Assembly: GCA_046295175.1 (NCBI GenBank)
Contig: JBKBNY010000009.1
Span: 186,001-250,000, forward strand
DNA from: JALOLV01 sp046295175
GTDB taxonomy: Bacteria > Bacteroidota > Bacteroidia > Cytophagales > Spirosomataceae
Direction of reading: 5' to 3'
Length of the DNA stretch: 64,000 nucleotides
Both the position numbers and the translations under genes were made by a program. Under the pieces are notes generated by a model. It saw nothing but the letters and a program-made list of their open reading frames with translations, had not been told where the DNA came from and made no database searches. This document shows positions 59,650 to 64,000 of this stretch, in pieces (position 1 is the stretch's first letter; every line of letters starts with the position of its first letter).

Positions 59650-61515
59650 ATGCATTCAGAAGACGAATTACGCAAAAAACTTTCAGGTCTGTTCGATGAC
59701 TTTGAAGCCGAAGCCCAAGACGAATCTTGGGACGTAATTTGTAATACCGTTTCTGAAAGACAGACATTCTCTAATATCTTCGCAGACTTTGAGGCAGAAC
59801 CACAGCCCGAAACATGGCAATCAATCAAAATTGCTGCTGATGATAACTTTCTAAAAAACAATCTCTCTGCTGCATTTAATGACTTTGAAGTAGAACCTCA
59901 AGATGAATCTTGGCAAATAATCAAAGAAACTACAGAGGATAATATTCTTAAATCAGCTTTTGCCAATTCTTTTGGTGCTTTTGAGGCCGAACCACAATCC
60001 GAAACTTGGGATGTAATCAAAAGTGGAGTTGAAGATGAGAAACTGAAAGGTATTTTAGGCAGCGTATTTGCTGATTTTGAAGCCGAACCTCAAGCTGATT
60101 CTTGGAACAATATCAATTCAAATGTTGAAGATACTGCTCTAAAAGGTATTTTGGCCGAAACATTCTCAGATTTTGAGGCTCAACCCGCCGAAAATTCTTG
60201 GGATTTCATCCAAGCCAATTTAGAAAATGATTTATCTCTCAGAAACGAACTAAGTTCGATATTTGCCGATTATGAAGTAGAGCCAACTGCTGAATCTTGG
60301 GTTACAATTAAGGCCAACATCCAAAAAGAAGACGATGATAGAGGTATAATCATTCCGTTGTTTTATCGTGTTGGTATCGCTGCGAGCATTGCATTATTGC
60401 TTGGTTTTTTCTTGTGGAATTACAATAAAGTCCCCGATAACCAGTCAGTTATTTCTCAAAATAATAGCGGGAAGTCAAAAAATAAGGTAGTTAAAGAAGG
60501 TAATCAAAAGCCAAAAAATGAATTACCAAAAATCATCGAAAAACCAGAGTTTAATCCCGAAAATAAATCTTTGGATAATCAAAGCCTGGTAAAAAATATT
60601 ATCCAGAATAGTCAATCAGAATTTGCAAGTAACCGAACAAAATCGAAGCAGAATATTCAGACTAAACCAATTAATGATTTGCCAATCGTTAATTCTGAAA
60701 ACATTGCGAGTAATGAGCCAAAGTCATCATCACCTTTGAATTCGGTTAACGAAGGCCTGGATGTAGCAACTTCGCTACCTACGATTTCGGGTATCGAATC
60801 TAAGGAATTTAACGGTGATAATTTCAAAAAAGAGCCTTTGGTTATTGCTCAGAATAATGAAGAAGAAGAGATTTATCCAGAAATTGAACCAGAAAGAAGA
60901 AGCAGGAATCCATTGATTTTGACTGGAAACCTGATGCCGATTCAGACTTATCAAGTATTTACGATTCTTCCTCAAACTTCGACGACATATATCCAGCAAG
61001 TCGGACAACTTTCGACTTTAGATAACCAAAGATTAGGTGTTCAAGCACGCTTAGGTGTCATGAAAAACCTCACGAGAAAATCATCAGTAGGAATTTCATT
61101 GGCTTACACGGGAATGCAACAATGGGCTAATTACTCGGTTTCAAACGGAATTTATGATGTAACCGTCGGTGCAAATGATGAAATTACGGTTACACCAGTT
61201 ACCGAAAGCGTTGCTGAAGAAAGCTTTTTACATGCTCTTGGTTTGAAATTCGAGCAGAGTTATATGGTAGCAAAACGCCGCTCTAAAATTTATTTGATTG
61301 GTGGGGGAGAAGCAGTACGTAAACTCAATAAAAATCAGTTTGGGTATTATCTCAATGCTTCGATTGGCGTAAGTTACCCAATTGCAAAAAATAATTCGTT
61401 GTGGATTGAGCCTACAATTCGCTACGGTTTGACTTCAACATTCGATAATAATAACTACCTCAAAATCAGACCATATAACATTGGTCTGAACTTCAGAGTC
61501 AATATCGGAAAATGA
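59650..61515 (+). CDS. Seven-repeat anti-sigma-like protein fused to an outer-membrane-barrel-like domain
   Basis: The 621-residue protein contains seven tandem repeats of 25-33 residues at 14-228 (starts 14, 43, 75, 107, 139, 171, 204), consensus (I/V)-F-x-D-F-E-A-E-P-Q-x-E-S-W-x-x-I. One membrane helix follows (about 233-256), then a low-complexity linker (N, S, K rich, to about 400), and a C-terminal domain (about 410-621) with beta-barrel-like strands ending N-F-R-V-N-I-G-K. In Bacteroidota a single copy of this D-F-E-x-E-P-x-x-x-W motif precedes the membrane helix of proteins encoded after ECF sigma genes; here it is multiplied. No zinc anti-sigma motif is visible. Anti-sigma activity is inferred from position. 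Confidence 0.8.
   Translation: MHSEDELRKKLSGLFDDFEAEAQDESWDVICNTVSERQTFSNIFADFEAEPQPETWQSIKIAADDNFLKNNLSAAFNDFEVEPQDESWQIIKETTEDNILKSAFANSFGAFEAEPQSETWDVIKSGVEDEKLKGILGSVFADFEAEPQADSWNNINSNVEDTALKGILAETFSDFEAQPAENSWDFIQANLENDLSLRNELSSIFADYEVEPTAESWVTIKANIQKEDDDRGIIIPLFYRVGIAASIALLLGFFLWNYNKVPDNQSVISQNNSGKSKNKVVKEGNQKPKNELPKIIEKPEFNPENKSLDNQSLVKNIIQNSQSEFASNRTKSKQNIQTKPINDLPIVNSENIASNEPKSSSPLNSVNEGLDVATSLPTISGIESKEFNGDNFKKEPLVIAQNNEEEEIYPEIEPERRSRNPLILTGNLMPIQTYQVFTILPQTSTTYIQQVGQLSTLDNQRLGVQARLGVMKNLTRKSSVGISLAYTGMQQWANYSVSNGIYDVTVGANDEITVTPVTESVAEESFLHALGLKFEQSYMVAKRRSKIYLIGGGEAVRKLNKNQFGYYLNASIGVSYPIAKNNSLWIEPTIRYGLTSTFDNNNYLKIRPYNIGLNFRVNIGK
59689..60333 (+). repeat. Seven tandem coding repeats of about 96 bp
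   Basis: These encode the F-E-A-E-P-Q-x-E-S-W units of the gene at 59650. Repeat units are diverged in sequence but constant in length (96 bp for copies 2-5). Confidence 0.85.
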
Positions 61516-61585
61516 TTTATTTCATAATTTTGTTATTTTTCTGATAAATTCTTTCTTTGCATTCTCAAATCAATCTCTAAAAACC

Positions 61586-62044
61586 ATGCGTAAGTTTTTT
61601 ACAATTTTGCTGATAATCATTGCAGTTGCTGTCGGAATCCTATGGTTAGTATCGAAATGGAGCTACTCAGACGGCGAACGTGCAGGTACAGTCTCTAAAT
61701 TAAGTCACCGAGGTTTCGTTTTTAAAACTTGGGAAGGTGTCTTAAACGAAGGAGGCTACTCGGGTGAAACAGGTACTTTAACCCCTCGTTATTGGGATTT
61801 CTCGGTATTAGAACGCGACTCAACCATAAAAGAATTGCAACACGCCATGAAAACTGGTGAAAGAATAACTTTAAAATACGAGGAGAGAGTTTTTAAGTTT
61901 CCTTGGAATGGCGATACGAAATATTTTGTAACGGATGTAGAATTCCTGCATCGCCCACAGGCCCCAGTCCAAACGGTTCCTCAGCAATCGCAGCCTGTTG
62001 TGGTTGATACCGTAAAAATTGTAACTGATACTACAAAGAAATGA
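61586..62044 (+). CDS. Small membrane-anchored conserved protein
   Basis: A 152-residue protein with one N-terminal membrane helix (about 5-23), then a conserved domain with Y-S-D-G-E-R-A-G and S-H-R-G-F-V-F-K-T-W-E-G. It ends in a Pro/Thr/Val-rich tail. Relatives are common in Bacteroidota and often carry the misleading name 6-phosphogluconate dehydrogenase; nothing in the sequence supports that. Function unknown. Confidence 0.78.
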   Translation: MRKFFTILLIIIAVAVGILWLVSKWSYSDGERAGTVSKLSHRGFVFKTWEGVLNEGGYSGETGTLTPRYWDFSVLERDSTIKELQHAMKTGERITLKYEERVFKFPWNGDTKYFVTDVEFLHRPQAPVQTVPQQSQPVVVDTVKIVTDTTKK

Positions 62045-62049
62045 AATGT

Positions 62050-62084
62050 AAAAAGGGAACAAAAATCAATTTGTTCCCTTTTTT
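62050..62084. terminator. Bidirectional intrinsic terminator
   Basis: Stem AAAAAGGGAACAAA (62050-62063) with TTTGTTCCCTTTTT (62070-62083), six-base loop, between convergent genes. Confidence 0.9.
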
Positions 62085-62088
62085 GATG

Positions 62089-62439
62089 TTAAGCGGCTAA
62101 AATTTTAGCTTTTCTTCTCGAAACAATTATCTCTTCACCCGTCGAGAGTCTTGCAACGTGTCCGTCTTCTGACTCTTCAATGCAATTGAGGTATTTGAGA
62201 TTCAATAAAAATTTACGATGAATTCTGGCAAAATTTTGTCCGATTACATTCAACTGTTCTTGGTGCAATTTCATCGTACGTGACGAAATCAATACTCTAC
62301 CACCAGATAAATGAAATTTTGTGTAATTTTCAAGGCTACTTAAATAAACGACCTCATCTGGCTGAATCGAAAGCTTTCCGTGCTCAAACCAAAGTAAATT
62401 GGGGTCGCAATAGGATGGTTTTGTAAAATATTTTTTCAT
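62089..62439 (-). CDS. Stand-alone LytTR DNA-binding protein
   Basis: A 116-residue protein made almost entirely of a LytTR domain: D-E-V-V-Y-L-S-S-L-E-N-Y-T-K-F, L-I-S-S-R-T-M-K-L, F-A-R-I-H-R-K-F-L-L-N-L, and the terminal V-S-R-R-K-A-K-I-L. There is no receiver domain, so it is not a classic response regulator. LytTR proteins bind direct repeats in promoters; the target here is unknown. The 138-bp gap upstream holds no other gene. Confidence 0.9.
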   Translation of the reverse strand: MKKYFTKPSYCDPNLLWFEHGKLSIQPDEVVYLSSLENYTKFHLSGGRVLISSRTMKLHQEQLNVIGQNFARIHRKFLLNLKYLNCIEESEDGHVARLSTGEEIIVSRRKAKILAA

Positions 62440-62577
62440 AGCAATTTTAGATGTTTCCTGGGGAATCGAAAAGGTTATTTCAATATGGGATTACATCACG
62501 AAATTGCATTTTAATTTGATTTTACGGTAGCTTTATTGAGTATCTGACGGTTTTTGTAAATATTTGGTAGATTTGAC

Positions 62578-62874
62578 TTAGTATTCTGTCAGAAAACGCT
62601 TTACGAGTTGTTGCCACTCATCTTGTAGCGTAATTTCCCGCATTTGTTCGCCGCATCTTCTATACCAGTAGTTTGCGTTCCATTTATCACCTTCTTTTCG
62701 GTGCAAATATGCGTGCAGGCGGTCGTATGCCAAAGTGCCTTCTTTCGATTGTGCAATTTCATGGGCTTTGTGCCAATCGTTTTTAAAATCCCACCAAAGA
62801 GCCAAAAGAAGTGGTTGCAGACCTTTTGGTGGAGAGTCTTGCTTTAAGATTTCGGTATATTCTTGATAAGTCAT
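62578..62874 (-). CDS. Small conserved protein, function unknown
   Basis: The ATG at 62874 is chosen because it lies 4 bp from the end of hemJ and begins the conserved part; the frame stays open upstream into hemJ. The 98-residue protein is helical, with A-L-W-W-D-F-K-N-D-W-H-K-A-H-E-I-A and Y-L-H-R-K-E-G-D. Two clusters of Trp and His may bind a ligand. I know homologues only as hypothetical proteins. Probably co-transcribed with hemJ. Confidence 0.75.
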   Translation of the reverse strand: MTYQEYTEILKQDSPPKGLQPLLLALWWDFKNDWHKAHEIAQSKEGTLAYDRLHAYLHRKEGDKWNANYWYRRCGEQMREITLQDEWQQLVKRFLTEY

Positions 62875-62878
62875 TGTT

Positions 62879-63424
62879 TCAAAGATTCGGGTTTTGTTCT
62901 CTTCGTTTTTTGTAAGCTTTTGCAAATACAAATAGTAAAACTCCAAATGCCAAAACTCCCAAGAACATATAAACAAAATTGAGCAAATCTTTAACTACCG
63001 CCAGCAACACAATTGCAACTAAAAATAATGTCGGGAGTTCATTCAGTAGTCTAAATTGAAAAGAAGTAATCTTGCTTTCGTTTTTTTCTAATCTTTGAAT
63101 CCTTTTTTTACACCAAATGTGATAGCCTGTCAATAAAACCAATAGTAAGAGTTTTACGTGCATCCATCCTTGTTCTAAGAATGAGGGTGTGTTTATCAGC
63201 ATTCCGATTCCACAAGTCCAAGTAATCATCATGGCCGGGTTACAAATGATTTTATAAACTCGCCATTGCATTTTTATAAATTCCGATTTCCAATCTTCTC
63301 TTAAATGGGCTGGTTTTTGGTCGGCTTCGGCATGATACACAAACATTCGGACGAGGTAAAATAAACCCGCAAACCAAGACACAAAACCAACAATATGAAG
63401 CGATTTTAAATATAAATGAAGCAT
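62879..63424 (-). CDS. hemJ: Protoporphyrinogen oxidase HemJ
   Basis: The ATG at 63424 gives 181 residues, the normal length for HemJ; the frame is open further upstream but that part is not conserved. Four or five membrane helices, starting L-K-S-L-H-I-V-G-F-V-S-W-F-A-G-L-F-Y-L with the conserved His in the first helix and R-M-F-V-Y-H, are the HemJ signature. It oxidises protoporphyrinogen IX in haem synthesis. Followed 4 bp later by a small conserved gene. Confidence 0.88.
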   Translation of the reverse strand: MLHLYLKSLHIVGFVSWFAGLFYLVRMFVYHAEADQKPAHLREDWKSEFIKMQWRVYKIICNPAMMITWTCGIGMLINTPSFLEQGWMHVKLLLLVLLTGYHIWCKKRIQRLEKNESKITSFQFRLLNELPTLFLVAIVLLAVVKDLLNFVYMFLGVLAFGVLLFVFAKAYKKRREQNPNL

Positions 63425-63503
63425 TATCAAACTTAGGTTATTACTTTTGTAGATTACTGTACAACAATCAAAATACCACTTACGTTTCAAATACAAAAAT
63501 AGA

Positions 63504-64000
63504 ATGAAAATGTCCCAAAAGTGTTTTTTAGTCATTTTTTTGCTCTCAATTTTTTCAAATTCTTACTCCCAAAATTCAAAAGCTAAAGATTATTACGAAA
63601 AAGGACTTAAAGAATACACCGAAAGAAACTTTACTTCGGCAAACGAATATTTCTTAAAAGCTATTGAGAAAGATTCAAATTTTGCCGAACCGTATTTTAA
63701 GTTGGGACAAATATGCGAAGGTCAGCGAAATCAAGAAAATGCACTTAAATATTACCAAGAAGCCATCAATAAACGACCATCTGAAGTGGCTTTTATTCAG
63801 GCTTATACCTATTTGGGTTCGAGAATGCTCAAGCGAGGCGAATACAAAAAAGCTAAAGAATTATTGAGTTTTTCGTTGAAGAATTCTCCGGTAAATAGCC
63901 TAATCTTCAAACAGATAACTCGACAATTACAGACTTGTGATTTTGGTATTCAAGCACTACAAAACCAGATGTCGTATCAGATTCGTGAATTAGGACCCGT
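63504..64000 (+). CDS. TPR repeat protein, 3' end missing
   Basis: The ATG at 63504 begins a signal peptide (to S-Y-S-Q) and 165 codons that run off the window. Two or three TPR units are visible (A-K-D-Y-Y-E-K-G-L-K, A-E-P-Y-F-K-L-G-Q, A-L-K-Y-Y-Q-E-A-I, Y-K-K-A-K-E-L-L). The end (C-D-F-G-I-Q-A-L-Q-N) resembles the junction to a PD40-type propeller domain found in OmpA-family/PorE-like proteins of Bacteroidota. If so the full gene is a T9SS or peptidoglycan-anchored protein. Divergent from hemJ, 79 bp between start codons. Confidence 0.7.
   Translation, partial: MKMSQKCFLVIFLLSIFSNSYSQNSKAKDYYEKGLKEYTERNFTSANEYFLKAIEKDSNFAEPYFKLGQICEGQRNQENALKYYQEAINKRPSEVAFIQAYTYLGSRMLKRGEYKKAKELLSFSLKNSPVNSLIFKQITRQLQTCDFGIQALQNQMSYQIRELGP

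Noticed and set aside
61586..62044. 6-phosphogluconate dehydrogenase
   Set aside because: Relatives carry this name in databases, but the protein has no Rossmann fold or dehydrogenase motif.
62875..62976. N-terminal extension of the small conserved protein
   Set aside because: It would overlap hemJ; the ATG at 62874 starts the conserved part and leaves a 4-bp gap.
63425..63535. N-terminal extension of HemJ
   Set aside because: The extra 37 codons are not conserved in HemJ, and 181 residues from 63424 is the normal length.

Overview
The window reads as chromosomal DNA of an AT-rich member of the Bacteroidota, most likely order Cytophagales. The evidence is protein content, not rRNA. There are type IX secretion (T9SS) sorting domains of both kinds: type B on the protein at 25624-29115 and type A on the M1 peptidase at 55523-57481. 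There are also typical Bacteroidota families (DUF4920, DUF4956, DUF1599, BT_3928-type DoxX, FadL/OmpP1, ECF sigma followed by a membrane and beta-barrel protein) and promoters of the TTTG/TAnnTTTG type. No tRNA, rRNA, insertion sequence, phage or CRISPR array was recognised. The window starts inside one gene (efflux adaptor) and ends inside another (TPR protein).

Layout. 1-4999: end of a periplasmic adaptor, then a TolC-like channel, a MacB-type ATPase and two FtsX/MacB-type permeases, a tripartite efflux locus. 5111-8868: a secreted serine hydrolase, then a sigma-54 response regulator and its NtrB-like kinase. 8899-11303: MerR regulator, dprA and a lipoprotein alpha/beta hydrolase. 11424-14631: a tail-fibre-like surface protein, a secreted M43 metalloprotease and a coiled-coil secreted protein. 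14736-20585 (minus): DUF4956 protein, a type I secretion-like ABC exporter whose ATPase motifs are degenerate, HlyD adaptor and TolC. 20753-33199: mostly housekeeping (2OG oxygenase, prfC, amidohydrolase, DUF6624, DUF4920, T9SS type B protein, folP-cdaA, DUF1599, DoxX, aroK). 33278-40562: FadL-like porin, a Trp/Asn/Ser-rich lipoprotein, proS, an FKBP, sucC. 40900-43616: a secreted caspase-like protein with EF-hand and Tudor-like repeats, and an M28 peptidase. 43705-46227 (minus): SDR-ROK-SIS operon. 46315-50999: secreted repeat protein, then a blaI/blaR1-like pair with three operators. 50996-52932 (minus): MetE-like enzyme plus metallo-beta-lactamase-fold hydrolase. 53065-57481 (minus): DUF3108, PF10023 peptidase, beta-barrel and M1 peptidase. 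57597-62044: PepSY-like repeat lipoprotein, ECF sigma factor, a seven-repeat anti-sigma-like/beta-barrel fusion, and a small membrane protein. 62089-64000: LytTR protein, small conserved protein, hemJ and a truncated TPR protein.

Links between genes. The SDR-ROK-SIS operon and the MetE-like/MBL operon carry the same 16-bp operator, once and twice respectively. It fits the GntR/HutC family consensus, so they probably form one sugar-related regulon whose regulator lies outside the window. The BlaI-like repressor has one operator filling the spacer of its own promoter. The strongest candidates for undescribed biology are the pseudo-ATPase exporter with DUF4956, the seven-fold repeat protein encoded after the ECF sigma factor, the secreted caspase-like protein, and the shared-operator regulon.
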